Below are positions 1-7,809 of a DNA stretch of 26,079 nucleotides, piece by piece; positions within the stretch are counted from its first letter, which is position 1; each line of letters starts with the position of its first letter. Made by a program: the position numbers and the translations under genes. This DNA comes from Woeseia sp964560775 (GTDB lineage Bacteria > Pseudomonadota > Gammaproteobacteria > Steroidobacterales > Woeseiaceae), in NCBI GenBank assembly GCA_964560775.1, contig CAZLNH010000147.1:1-26079 (forward strand), given 5' to 3'. A model generated the notes under the pieces. It worked only from the letters and a program-made list of their open reading frames with translations, had not been told where the DNA came from and made no database searches.

Positions 1-15
1 GAGCCGCCGCCCCGC

Positions 16-116
16 GTCATTGCGAGGGCGCCGCAGGCGGCCGTGGCAATCTCGTCCAGGCTGGCAGAGTCATTATCCGTGCGAGATCGCCACGGCGCTG
101 CGCGCCTCGCGATGAC
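16..116 (+). repeat. Interspersed palindromic repeat, copy A
   Basis: Imperfect inverted repeat. The left arm starts GTCATTGCGAGG and ends GTGGCAATCTCGT; the right arm starts GCGAGATCGCCACGGCGC and ends CGCGCCTCGCGATGAC. The same sequence recurs at 4670, 11645, 12023 and 20379 in the same orientation, with a half copy at 21711. The right end lies 8 bp from the stop codon of the minus-strand DUF4097 gene, so the element would be transcribed as a 3'-terminal hairpin of that gene. It has no coding capacity and resembles REP/MITE-like elements. Confidence 0.85.
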
Positions 117-124
117 GCCCCCGA

Positions 125-1000
125 TCACTCGTCCCGGCAGAGCCGCAGGTCGCCGTTCAGGGTCCGGATGATGACGCGGCTGCTGCCACCGCCCTCGGTG
201 AACGACAGCTCACGGCCCGGCGCATAGCGGCTGGTGCGAACCGGTTCCGGGCCGAAGCAATTGCGAATCTCGCCATTGAAGGTTTCGATGTCGAAACTCG
301 CGGAGATCTCGCCAGCGAGCTTGATGTCGACATCGCCATTGATCGTTTCAATGTCAAAACGGCCTTCACTCAAAAGTGTCGCCTGGAAAACCATGTCGCC
401 GGATGTCGTATTCATCGAAACGCGATTGAACTCACCGTCGACGATATAGAGGTCGCCACTTACAGAGCCCGACTTGATATCGCCAAACACATTGTCAACG
501 TCTATGTCGCCACTGACGGTACTGAGCGTTACATGAATCGGCCGCCGGTCGCCTTCAAGGTCGACATCACCGCTGACGGTTTCGATATCCACATCCGCCT
601 CGTGTGCCATCGTTTCGATATCACCGCTGATTGACTGCAACCGTTGTGCGCCCAATACGCCCGCAACGGAAATATCAGCGCTGATCCCGGACAATTCGAT
701 CGAGCTGTTCTCCGGCACCCGCACGTGCAAATCCGTTGACGACGAGCGCATGCTGCGGCGCGTCTTTACCTGCACCAGAACTTTGTTCCCGTCCCGTTCG
801 ACGACCAGCTCGTCAACACCACTGCCAAGATCAGCTCGCACATCGACCTGGTTGCGTGACCAGCCACGGACGTCGATGGAGCCGGCAGTATTGGAAATCG
901 AGACCAGGCCGTCCGGGCTTGCATCAACACTGCGCTCTTCGTCGTCGGCGGCAGCGCACGCACCGGTGGCCATCAGGATCAGTGGAATAAATCGTTTCAT
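125..1000 (-). CDS. DUF4097-family secreted beta-repeat protein
   Basis: A 291-residue protein with an N-terminal signal (basic MKR, then a short hydrophobic stretch ending ATGACAAA). The Cys near residue 15 is not in a classical lipobox, so signal peptidase I cleavage seems more likely than lipidation. The body is a ladder of short repeats with the core [SN]-G-[DE]-[IVLM], for example ISGDIE, VSGDVD, VSGDID, VSGDLY, TSGDMV, INGDVD, FNGEIR and LNGDLR. This is the hallmark of DUF4097, the so-called putative adhesin family, predicted to form a right-handed beta-helix-like stack. It is the last gene after the ECF sigma and anti-sigma genes (64-bp gap), so it is probably an envelope output or sensor of that system. 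Its biochemical function is unknown. Confidence 0.85.
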   Translation of the reverse strand: MKRFIPLILMATGACAAADDEERSVDASPDGLVSISNTAGSIDVRGWSRNQVDVRADLGSGVDELVVERDGNKVLVQVKTRRSMRSSSTDLHVRVPENSSIELSGISADISVAGVLGAQRLQSISGDIETMAHEADVDIETVSGDVDLEGDRRPIHVTLSTVSGDIDVDNVFGDIKSGSVSGDLYIVDGEFNRVSMNTTSGDMVFQATLLSEGRFDIETINGDVDIKLAGEISASFDIETFNGEIRNCFGPEPVRTSRYAPGRELSFTEGGGSSRVIIRTLNGDLRLCRDE

Positions 1001-1064
1001 CTACAGTCTCTCGGTATTCTGTCAGTGTACATGTGTACAGCATCGACCGTGTCGCGGCCGTCCA

Positions 1065-1640
1065 TCAGATGTCCTCGCGGCGCATGACGGAGGTCGTCAG
1101 CAAGTCGACCTGCCGCATGACGCTAAGCTCCTCGTTATATGTGCGCAGCAATAACTGCTGCAACAGCACATTATCCGGCTCCTTCGCCAGCGCGATATTG
1201 ATCTCGGCGATAGCCGCGCGGATCGTCGCAATGTTCTTCTCGACTTCAGCACGCGTAGCCGGCGGCAGGCGCTCCATCTCCTCGTCGAGTTTCGCAACCA
1301 GGCTGTTACGCGCGTCGGTAAAATCGGGACCCAGCGAATAGTCGCTGCCGAAACTGCCCGACACCGGACGAAACGTCAGCGTATCCGTCGCGGCAAACTG
1401 CTCGGTTGGGCCTGCCGCATCCTGCATCGTCAGCCACGTGATCATCGACGAACCACCGATCAACAGCAATACGGTAGCCGCCTGCGCCATCAGGCGCGGC
1501 CAGCGCACCACCGGCCGGGCATCCGTGTCACCGATAGCCTCTGCAATAACGGGCCACAAATCGCGTTGCGGCTGGACATCGGTCGCAAGCCCGCGTGCCA
1601 TGCGCATCAGTTCGTCATCGTCGCGTTCGTATTCATTCAT
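1065..1640 (-). CDS. Putative membrane anti-sigma factor
   Basis: A 191-residue protein starting with an ATGA overlap on the sigma gene stop, the usual layout of an ECF sigma/anti-sigma pair. The N-terminal ~45 residues form a predicted cytoplasmic sigma-binding segment (MARGLATDVQPQRDLWPVI) without a zinc-binding HxxxCxxC motif. A single membrane helix follows at about residues 48-71 (LMAQAATVLLLIGGSSMITW). The C-terminal ~95 residues are charged and helical, around LPPATRAEVEKN and ending in a likely coiled coil; they would lie in the periplasm. Family assignment rests on context, topology and the resemblance of the RDLWP segment to other anti-sigma proteins as I remember them. It should hold the sigma factor at the membrane until a signal arrives; that signal is unknown. 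Confidence 0.72.
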   Translation of the reverse strand: MNEYERDDDELMRMARGLATDVQPQRDLWPVIAEAIGDTDARPVVRWPRLMAQAATVLLLIGGSSMITWLTMQDAAGPTEQFAATDTLTFRPVSGSFGSDYSLGPDFTDARNSLVAKLDEEMERLPPATRAEVEKNIATIRAAIAEINIALAKEPDNVLLQQLLLRTYNEELSVMRQVDLLTTSVMRREDI

Positions 1641-2233
1641 CTCTTTTCACCGTGCAGATTCAACTGCTGTGCCAACAGGCGTTTTGCGCGATGGAGCTGC
1701 GCCTTGCTGGTACCACTTGCGATGCCGAGCATGTCGCCGGTTTCCTCGTGGCTGTAGCCATAGACGGCGTGCAGCACAAATACATGCCTGGCACCGCTCG
1801 GCAGCTGGTCCACCGCCTGCTGCAGATCCTCCATATTGGAGCTGTCGCCACTGGTTTGTTCCTGCCCCTGCATGTCACCTACCGCCCTCAGCCTGTCCTG
1901 CTCGCGGCGCTCCTTTCGCATGCGCCCGAGTACCGTGTTAACCGCGACCCGGTGCATCCAGGTACTGAACGCGCTGTCGCCGCGAAACCGATCCAGCATG
2001 CGCCAGGCCTGTATGAACGCATCCTGCGTACAGTCTTCCGCCTCGCTCGCATTCCCGGTCATGCGCAGGCACAGGCCATACACCTTGCCGACGTGGAGAC
2101 GGTAAAGCTCGGCAAACGCTGCCTGGTCCGCCTGCCGGGCGCGCGCGAGGAACACCTGTTCATCGCCGTCGCCCTGCTCTGTCACCGCCTCAGGCATGAA
2201 TCCCACCAGCCCGGCGGCCGAAAGCGCTGCCAA
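1637..2233 (-). CDS. ECF-type RNA polymerase sigma factor
   Basis: A 198-residue group 4 sigma factor. Region 2 lies at about residues 38-106, with the core-binding and -10-melting segment AEDCTQDAFIQAWRMLDRF followed by FSTWMHRVAVNTVLGRMRK. A linker with no region 3 follows. Region 4, the -35-binding helix-turn-helix, lies at about 134-190 (LPSGARHVFVLHAVYGYSHE, then GIASGTSKAQLHRAK). The reported start is a TTG preceded by AAGGA; an ATG at 2197 would remove 12 poorly conserved residues and is the main alternative. It overlaps the anti-sigma gene by 4 bp (ATGA), implying coupled translation. A candidate ECF promoter lies 28-55 bp upstream of the TTG. The regulon cannot be seen beyond the adjacent genes. 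Confidence 0.93.
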   Translation of the reverse strand: MAALSAAGLVGFMPEAVTEQGDGDEQVFLARARQADQAAFAELYRLHVGKVYGLCLRMTGNASEAEDCTQDAFIQAWRMLDRFRGDSAFSTWMHRVAVNTVLGRMRKERREQDRLRAVGDMQGQEQTSGDSSNMEDLQQAVDQLPSGARHVFVLHAVYGYSHEETGDMLGIASGTSKAQLHRAKRLLAQQLNLHGEKR

Positions 2234-2260
2234 TAATCCTTACTCCCCATGCTTTGATTG

Positions 2261-2288
2261 TTAGATGCCCGGTGGTTGCGGAAGGTTT
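2261..2288 (-). promoter_or_regulatory. Candidate ECF promoter of the sigma operon
   Basis: On the minus strand, AAACCTT (2288-2282), a 15-bp spacer and ATCTAA (2266-2261) have the spacing of sigma-E-type promoters (GGAACTT-N15-GTCTAA in E. coli). Transcription would start near 2253, leaving a short leader with AAGGA before the TTG start. This fits autoregulation, but it is a single-site match by eye. Confidence 0.42.
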
Positions 2289-2376
2289 ACCGCCGGCGGA
2301 AAGCCCTGTAGCCGCAGGCCCTGGCGCGCCGGCATCGCGACCGCGGCCGTTTGACGGGCGGCGCGGGCGCGGACTC

Positions 2377-2385
2377 TGGTATTAT
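2377..2385 (+). promoter_or_regulatory. Candidate extended -10 promoter for the GGDEF/EAL gene
   Basis: TGGTATTAT matches an extended -10 element (TGnTATnnT). The nearest -35-like hexamer, TTGACG at 2351, is 23 bp away, which is too far, so recognition would rest on the extended -10. Transcription would begin near 2392, leaving a leader of about 137 nt before the preferred ATG at 2529. Confidence 0.35.
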
Positions 2386-2528
2386 GCGCGAAGTCACAGC
2401 CGTCCCGTGCACGACGCAACAAAACGGGGCCATAAAAACAAAAATGACGGTGCATGCGACAAGCGGACACGGAAGCGCGAGCAGAACAAGGACCGGGGGC
2501 AAGTTCCGGTAGGGGCGACACGGAGCTG

Positions 2529-4637
2529 ATGACGGAATACTCTATTCTGTATCTCGGCCGCAAGGATTTTGCGGCCGGGTTTCTCGAATGGCTGGAAGCC
2601 TCGCCCTGCTGTCGCCGCCTTATTCACATCGACTCGCTGTTTCTGCCTGAGGACCTGCCGGAGCAGATCGACCTCGTTTTATTCGAGACCGGTCCCGCGG
2701 TCGCACGCTCCGGACAAAGCCTGAAATCGCTCGTGCGCTCGCTCGGCGACTGGCCGCTGATCGCGCTGACGCATCGTGAGCACGAACACCGCGGTGTCGC
2801 GGCTGTCAGGGCCGGCGCGCAAAGCTACCTGTGCGTTGATGACATATCCAGTGAAGCGAAGAGCACGGCATTCGATCACGCGGTGCAGCGCTTCAGGCTG
2901 CTTCGGCGCCTGTCGGACGCGGATGGCACGGTCCTGTCGATATTGAGCAGCATCAATGATGGCGCGATTGTCATCGACCGTCACGGCCATTTGCTGGACA
3001 TCAATCCAGCGGCGCGCTCGATGCTGGGTCTCGGACCTCGGCAACGCCCGGATGCCGCGTGGGTCGGGAATTTCGCTGCTCTTGCCGTCGATGGCAAGTC
3101 GCATTTCGCTCCTGGTGACCTGCCGCTCGCAAAAGCTCGCCGTGGCGAGAAGTTCGTCAACCACGTGGCACTGTACCGTTCGGAGGATCACGATCCGACG
3201 CTGCTCAGCATCAGCGGCCAGGGGCTGTACGACGCAAACCGCCTGCTGATCGGCGGCGTCATCACGTTCCGCGACGTCACGGAAGTTATGAACCGCACGC
3301 TGGAGCTCGAAAAACGCGCCGAGTACGATGAACTGACACTATTGCCGAACCGCCGGCTGTTCTCTCGCCAGCTTGAAAAAGCCGTCGGCCGCAGCCAGCG
3401 CGGCAGGCAGCCGCTTGCAGTGCTTTTCATCGATCTCGACCGCTTCAAGTCGGTCAACGACACACTCGGCCACGACATCGGTGACGAATTGCTGCGGCAG
3501 GTGGCGGACCGCCTGCAACGTAACCTGCGCATCGGTGATTTTTCCGGGCGCTGGGGCGGCGACGAGTTCATAGTTTGCCTCGAGGACTTCAGCGATGCGG
3601 CAGATGCCGGCGCCGCCGCGCAGAAACTGAACCTCGTTCTGGCGGAGAAATTCGAGGTCGGCGGCAGCGAAGTCTACGTGACACCGAGTATCGGCATTGC
3701 GCTATATCCAGAGTCCGGTGAGACAGTCGAGCGGCTGATCAAGGCGGCCGACCTCGCCATGTACCAGGCCAAGCGGCGCGGCGGCGGACGGTTCCAGTAT
3801 TACTCAAGCGCGCTCAATACCAGGCTGGAGCAGCGCGAGGAACTGGAGATCGGCCTGCGGCATGCGCTGGTGCGCAATGAGTTCGTATTGCATTACCAGC
3901 CCCGCATTGATGTCGATTCAGGGCGCCTGATCGGCCTCGAAGCGCTGTTGCGCTGGCAGCATCCGCGCTTTGGCCTTCTACCGCCCGCACGATTCCTGAA
4001 AATTCTCGAGAGCAGCGGCCTGATTCACTCGGCTGGGGAATGGGTCATTGAAACCGCCTTCCGGCAGCTGGCGGCGTGGCAACACCAGTTCGAGCTGCCG
4101 GATCTCGGCATGTCCATCAACCTTTCTTCGCAGCAGTTGCTGCACGGACGGCTGGTCGAAGCAGTGTCGAAAGCGCTGCGTGATACGGCGCTCGATCCGG
4201 GCAGCATCGACTTCGAGATCGGCGACGCCGTCATCGTCGGACAGCGCCCGGTTGAGATCGAAACTTTGCAAGGCCTGCGCCGCCTCGGCGTGCGCCTGTC
4301 GCTCGATCACTTTGGCATACGCGATGTTTCGTTCAGCTCGCTCGATACCGGCGTGATCGACAGCTTTGTACTCGACCAGTCGCTGATCCAGGACGTGGAA
4401 AGTAACGACAGCCACCAGCGCATCGTGCGCGCGGCCATCGCGATGGCACGCGGGCTGGACATCGAGGTAGCTGCCGAAGGTGTCGAAACAATCACGCAGT
4501 TCGAATTTCTGAAAAGCTGCCAGTGCGACCTGGCCCAGGGCTTTTTGATCAGCAGGCCGATGCAGGCCGAGAAAGTCTCGAGCCTGTTGCGGGGGGAAAT
4601 CGCCGGTACCCGGCTGCTCGCTCGCGGTATGCCGTAA
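2529..4637 (+). CDS. Receiver-like/PAS/GGDEF/EAL c-di-GMP signalling protein
   Basis: The chosen ATG gives 702 residues. An upstream ATG at 2454 would add 25 low-complexity residues; residue numbers here count from it. About 26-150 look like a degenerate response-regulator fold (ILYLGRKDF, LIALTHREHE, RAGAQSYL). A PAS domain follows at about 160-275 (NDGAIVIDRHGHLLDINPAA). The GGDEF domain (290-450) keeps its active site GGDEF at 368-372 and an inhibitory RxxD site at 359-362, so diguanylate cyclase activity is expected. The EAL domain (470-710) keeps EAL (495-497), N556, E588, D618, E675 and Q695. However, the DDFG motif reads DHFG (H619), the catalytic Lys of the KID motif is Val639, and the second Glu of the ExxE motif is Asp591. 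Phosphodiesterase activity is therefore doubtful. No membrane segment is evident. It is divergent from the sigma operon. Confidence 0.92.
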   Translation: MTEYSILYLGRKDFAAGFLEWLEASPCCRRLIHIDSLFLPEDLPEQIDLVLFETGPAVARSGQSLKSLVRSLGDWPLIALTHREHEHRGVAAVRAGAQSYLCVDDISSEAKSTAFDHAVQRFRLLRRLSDADGTVLSILSSINDGAIVIDRHGHLLDINPAARSMLGLGPRQRPDAAWVGNFAALAVDGKSHFAPGDLPLAKARRGEKFVNHVALYRSEDHDPTLLSISGQGLYDANRLLIGGVITFRDVTEVMNRTLELEKRAEYDELTLLPNRRLFSRQLEKAVGRSQRGRQPLAVLFIDLDRFKSVNDTLGHDIGDELLRQVADRLQRNLRIGDFSGRWGGDEFIVCLEDFSDAADAGAAAQKLNLVLAEKFEVGGSEVYVTPSIGIALYPESGETVERLIKAADLAMYQAKRRGGGRFQYYSSALNTRLEQREELEIGLRHALVRNEFVLHYQPRIDVDSGRLIGLEALLRWQHPRFGLLPPARFLKILESSGLIHSAGEWVIETAFRQLAAWQHQFELPDLGMSINLSSQQLLHGRLVEAVSKALRDTALDPGSIDFEIGDAVIVGQRPVEIETLQGLRRLGVRLSLDHFGIRDVSFSSLDTGVIDSFVLDQSLIQDVESNDSHQRIVRAAIAMARGLDIEVAAEGVETITQFEFLKSCQCDLAQGFLISRPMQAEKVSSLLRGEIAGTRLLARGMP

Positions 4638-4669
4638 CTGTCGTCATCGCATTACGCCGCAGCACCAAT

Positions 4670-4764
4670 GTCATCGCGAGCCCGCAGGGCGTGGCGACCT
4701 CGTTCCGATTGGCAGAGTCACAAGCAGGACGAGATCGCCACGGCGCTACGCGCCTCGCGATGAC
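4670..4764 (+). repeat. Interspersed palindromic repeat, copy B
   Basis: Same element as copy A: left arm GTCATCGCGAGCCC and GTGGCGACCTCGT, right arm ACGAGATCGCCACGGCGCT and CGCGCCTCGCGATGAC. The inverted repeat extends outward here: AGCACCAATGTCATCGCGAG (4661-4680) mirrors CTCGCGATGACGTTGGTGCT on the right. It sits in the convergent gap between the GGDEF/EAL gene and the end of the trp transcript. Confidence 0.85.
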
Positions 4765-4868
4765 GTTGGTGCTGCGCGCCTCGCGATGACGTTGGTGCTA
4801 CGCGCCTCGCGATGACGTTGGTGCTACGCGCCTCGCGATGACGTTGGTGCTACGCGCCTCCCGATGAC
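4765..4868 (+). repeat. Four 26-bp tandem copies of the right end of the repeat
   Basis: Four head-to-tail 26-bp units follow copy B, each beginning GTTGGTGCT and ending CGCCTC(G/C)CGATGAC. The last 20 bp of copy B match the same unit. Units differ by single bases only (GCTG versus GCTA, and one CTCCCG). The array ends 3 bp before the stop codon of the minus-strand DUF2007 gene. Single extra 26-bp units also follow copies C and D. Confidence 0.92.
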
Positions 4869-4871
4869 TGA

Positions 4872-5183
4872 TCATGGCTGTAACCGCCCGCAACACCAGC
4901 ACGCCGCGAATTGCCCCTCGTTCTCTTCATGGCAATTTGCGCACCGCCAGCTCAGGGCCGGGCTTTCGCGGATCAGCGTATCGCGGTCCAACACCTGCAG
5001 GGCGCGATCGAAATCGAGGTCGTTCCTGATCCAGAGCTCGGGCCACACTTCCTGGAACGGCATTTCGCCGAGTATCGAACCGAGAAATTCGTTCTTTATG
5101 AACGCGGGTATACCCTCGCTTTGCAGCAGGTTCTTGTAGTGATTGATCGTGACCAGGGAGTCGGCAGACGTGAGTTTTTTCAT
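4872..5183 (-). CDS. DUF2007 protein with RanBP2-type zinc finger
   Basis: A 103-residue protein. Residues 1-70 resemble DUF2007, a small ACT-like putative signal-transducing domain (NHYKNLLQSEGIPAFIKNEF, then PELWIRNDLDFDRALQVLD). The C-terminus has W79-x-C81-x2-C84-x3-N88-x6-C95-x2-C98, an exact fit to the RanBP2-type zinc-ribbon consensus W-x-C-x2-4-C-x3-N-x6-C-x2-C, so it should bind one zinc ion. It begins 13 bp after the trpA stop and is probably co-transcribed as the last gene of the trp operon. No enzymatic function is apparent, and its link to tryptophan synthesis may only be positional. The stop codon abuts the 26-bp tandem array. Confidence 0.8.
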   Translation of the reverse strand: MKKLTSADSLVTINHYKNLLQSEGIPAFIKNEFLGSILGEMPFQEVWPELWIRNDLDFDRALQVLDRDTLIRESPALSWRCANCHEENEGQFAACWCCGRLQP

Positions 5184-5196
5184 TACGACCGCAAGT

Positions 5197-5967
5197 CTAC
5201 CCTTTCAGCGCGCGGAGAAAAGCGGCCGGGTCCTCGCCGCGCTCGAGAACTTCAACCAGCGCCGAGCCAACTATAGCCCCGGCGGCATGGCGGCCGACAG
5301 CCGCCACGTCGGCAGCGGCCCGTATGCCGAAGCCGGCGCAGACTGGCAGCGGCGACAGCGCACTGACGCGATCCAGGTAATCAGCCAGGGTATCCGGCAA
5401 GCCGCTGTCGCCGCCGGTGATACCGGTGATCGTTACAGCATAGACGAAGCCGCGCGAGGCACGGGCAAGTTTCTTCAGGCGCGCATCGGGCGTTGCGGGG
5501 GTTACCAGCTGGATCTGCCCAATGCCGCGCGCCTCGAGGACGGCACGCAGCTCGTCACTCTCCTCGAACGGCAGGTCGGGCACGATGAACGCACAGACGC
5601 CGGTCTCCCTTGCACGCACCGCCAGTGCCTCGAAGCCGAAGCTCAACAGCGGATTCAGGTACGACATCATTACGAGGGGTGCGTGGATGCGCTCACGGCC
5701 GGTCTCGAGCTGGTCGAATATCCAGCGCAACGTGACGCCGTTTTTGATTGCCTCAAAGCTCGAGCGCTGGATCGTCATCCCGTCGGCCATCGGGTCGGAG
5801 AACGGCACGCCGATCTCGACCACGTCGCCGACCGTACTGACGGAATCAAGCACGTCGAGAAACGTTTCGGCTTTCGGGTACCCGGCCGTGATGAACGGGA
5901 TCAGGCCGGGCCGGCCGGCGTCTTTCGCAGCTTTGAGCGCGCGGCCTATCTGTTCATGCGGCTGCAT
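5197..5967 (-). CDS. trpA: Tryptophan synthase alpha chain
   Basis: A 256-residue TIM-barrel enzyme that cleaves indole-3-glycerol phosphate to indole and glyceraldehyde-3-phosphate and channels indole to TrpB. The N-terminal segment LIPFITAGYP and the catalytic motif VVEIGVPFSDPMADG are intact, giving catalytic Glu51 and Asp62. Phosphate-binding loops FVYAVTITGITGG and CAGFGIR are also present. Length is normal for the family (about 265). The ATG lies 14 bp inside the end of trpB, so translation is likely coupled. It is the last biosynthetic gene of the operon. Confidence 0.98.
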   Translation of the reverse strand: MQPHEQIGRALKAAKDAGRPGLIPFITAGYPKAETFLDVLDSVSTVGDVVEIGVPFSDPMADGMTIQRSSFEAIKNGVTLRWIFDQLETGRERIHAPLVMMSYLNPLLSFGFEALAVRARETGVCAFIVPDLPFEESDELRAVLEARGIGQIQLVTPATPDARLKKLARASRGFVYAVTITGITGGDSGLPDTLADYLDRVSALSPLPVCAGFGIRAAADVAAVGRHAAGAIVGSALVEVLERGEDPAAFLRALKG

Positions 5968-7210
5968 GGATGCGTGTCCTCGCAGGATATTTCGTCAGCG
6001 TCGGCATGTCCTTGTCGCCGCGGCCGGAATTGCCGACCAGTATGCGGCTGCCCGGATTCTCCGCGGCCCATTTTTTCGCCGCCGCATAGGCGTGCGCGGT
6101 TTCGAGGGCGGTCAGGATGCCTTCGAGCTCACACAGCTCTTCGAGCGCTTCGAGCGCCTCGTCGTCGCTTGCGGAGACGTAGGTAACGCGGCCGATGGCC
6201 TGCAACATGGCGTGTTCGGGTCCGACACCGGAGTAATCGAGTCCGGCCGAGATCGAATGCGTTTCCTGCACCTGGCCGTTCTCATCCTGCAGGATGATCG
6301 AGTAGCTCCCCTGCAGCACGCCGGGCGTGCCGGTCGCAAGCGACGCCGCGTTCTGGCCAAGGCCGCTGCCGGTGCCGCCGGCCTCGACGCCGATCAGTTG
6401 CGTCTCACTGTCCCCGATCAGCGGGTAGAAAAGCCCGATGGCATTCGAGCCGCCACCAACGCAGGCAAACGCCACATCCGGCAGCGCACCGGTACGGTCC
6501 AGCATTTGCGCGCGCGCCTCCTGGCCGATCACTGACTGCAACTCACGCACGAGGTATGGATACGGATGCGGCCCGACGGCCGACCCCAACAGATAGTAGA
6601 TCCCGTCCGGATCGGATACCCATTCGCGCATCGCCTCGTCGATTGCGGCGCGTAATGTGCGATCACCACTCTCTACCGGAAACACCTCGGCGCCAAGGCG
6701 GCGCATGCGATCGACGTTTGGCGCCTGCCGTTCGATATCGACCGCGCCCATGTAAACGCGGCACGGCAGGCCGACACGCGCGCAGGCGGCAGCCGATGCG
6801 ACACCATGCTGACCGGCTCCGGTTTCGGCAATGACGCGTGTCGCACCCAGACGCTTCGCGAGCAATGCCTGGCCGATCGCGTTGTTTATCTTGTGCGCAC
6901 CAGTGTGCGCGAGGTCCTCACGCTTCAGCCAGACATCGGCGCCCCAGCGATCACTCAGGCGCGGCGCGTGGCTCAGTGCGGTTGGCCGTCCGACCCAGTC
7001 GCGTAATTCAGTACGAAAGGCATTGCGGAAATCATCGTCGAGCAGATTTTTGCGTACGCCCTCCTCGAGCCGTTCGAACGCCGGCACCAGCGTCTCGGGG
7101 ATGTAACGTCCGCCGAAGGGTCCGAAGCGGCCACGCGCATCCGGCAGTTCACCGGCAACGGATGCCGCAAGCAGGCGTTCGCGCTCGGCGGCGTCAATCA
7201 GTGGTTTCAT
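5954..7210 (-). CDS. trpB: Tryptophan synthase beta chain
   Basis: The PLP-dependent subunit that condenses indole with serine to give tryptophan. The preferred start is the ATG at 7210 (418 residues), which shares one base with the trpF stop (TGATG) and has AAGGA upstream; a TTG one codon earlier is possible but less likely. GRFGPFGGRYIPETL opens the catalytic core. HTGAHKINNAIGQ carries the PLP-binding Lys107, and AETGAGQHG the catalytic Glu129. GGGSNAIG binds the PLP phosphate. The C-terminal GNSGRGDKDM motif is also canonical. Length and motifs match the common TrpB1 type. Confidence 0.98.
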   Translation of the reverse strand: MKPLIDAAERERLLAASVAGELPDARGRFGPFGGRYIPETLVPAFERLEEGVRKNLLDDDFRNAFRTELRDWVGRPTALSHAPRLSDRWGADVWLKREDLAHTGAHKINNAIGQALLAKRLGATRVIAETGAGQHGVASAAACARVGLPCRVYMGAVDIERQAPNVDRMRRLGAEVFPVESGDRTLRAAIDEAMREWVSDPDGIYYLLGSAVGPHPYPYLVRELQSVIGQEARAQMLDRTGALPDVAFACVGGGSNAIGLFYPLIGDSETQLIGVEAGGTGSGLGQNAASLATGTPGVLQGSYSIILQDENGQVQETHSISAGLDYSGVGPEHAMLQAIGRVTYVSASDDEALEALEELCELEGILTALETAHAYAAAKKWAAENPGSRILVGNSGRGDKDMPTLTKYPARTRIHAAA

Positions 7211-7809
7211 CAATTGTATCCTTCCGTGTTTGCGGCACCGCGGGCGGCCTCAATAAAGCGTGCAATGCGGGCCGGGTCTTTCTTGCCGGGCACGGACTCG
7301 ACGGCGCTCGACACGTCGACACCCCAGGGCCTGACAGTGGAGATTGCTTCGGCGACGTTTTCCTCGTTCAGGCCACCGGCAAGAATCATGCGGCCGCGCA
7401 GAGCAAGTTTTGCCGCCTGCCGCCAGTCGACCGCCTGCCCGCGGCCGCTCGCTATTCCCTCATAGACGAACAGGTCCGGCAACCCGTCATCGGGGTTGAA
7501 AGTGCCTTCGCGCAGCACCGGCCACGGCGTTACGGCCGCGGGTACGTCCAGGTTCGCAAAATCCCCGGCATCCGTCTGCAGTACGTGCGGGCGAAAGACA
7601 TTGAATACCTCGCGCCATTCGCTTGCACTCGGGTGCTGCATGACCGCGACCCGGAACACTTCGGGCGGAACATCGGCAGCAAGCGCCGCGGCATGCGCCG
7701 GTGTCACGCGCCGCACCGAATCGGCGAACACAAACCCCACCGCGCCGGCGCCCGCCCGGACCGCCGCGCGCACCGCGTCCGGATCCGTCAGTCCGCAGAT
7801 CTTGATCAT
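7210..7809 (-). CDS. trpF: Phosphoribosylanthranilate isomerase
   Basis: A stand-alone TIM-barrel isomerase of 199 residues, not fused to trpC as in E. coli. The chosen ATG gives MIKICGLTDPDAV and an ATGA overlap with trpC; a GTG three codons upstream (7818) is the alternative. The catalytic Cys5 (KICGLT), the aspartate in GRGQAVDW, and the phosphate-site motifs LAGGLNEENV and GVDVSSAVES are present. The strand normally ending in LQLHG reads VLQTDAGD, a variant I recall from other bacteria but not the textbook motif. It converts N-(5-phosphoribosyl)anthranilate to CdRP. Confidence 0.95.
   Translation of the reverse strand: MIKICGLTDPDAVRAAVRAGAGAVGFVFADSVRRVTPAHAAALAADVPPEVFRVAVMQHPSASEWREVFNVFRPHVLQTDAGDFANLDVPAAVTPWPVLREGTFNPDDGLPDLFVYEGIASGRGQAVDWRQAAKLALRGRMILAGGLNEENVAEAISTVRPWGVDVSSAVESVPGKKDPARIARFIEAARGAANTEGYN

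Noticed and set aside
1024..1040. TGTACATGTGTACA palindrome between the anti-sigma and DUF4097 genes
   Set aside because: It is too short and isolated to call an operator; no second copy was found near other genes of the window.
4765..4868. Possible CRISPR array
   Set aside because: The 26-bp units are directly head to tail with no spacers, and they duplicate the end of a dispersed repeat.
5143..6186. Plus-strand frame of 347 codons across trpA
   Set aside because: It is antisense to trpA and the end of trpB, and no motifs are present.
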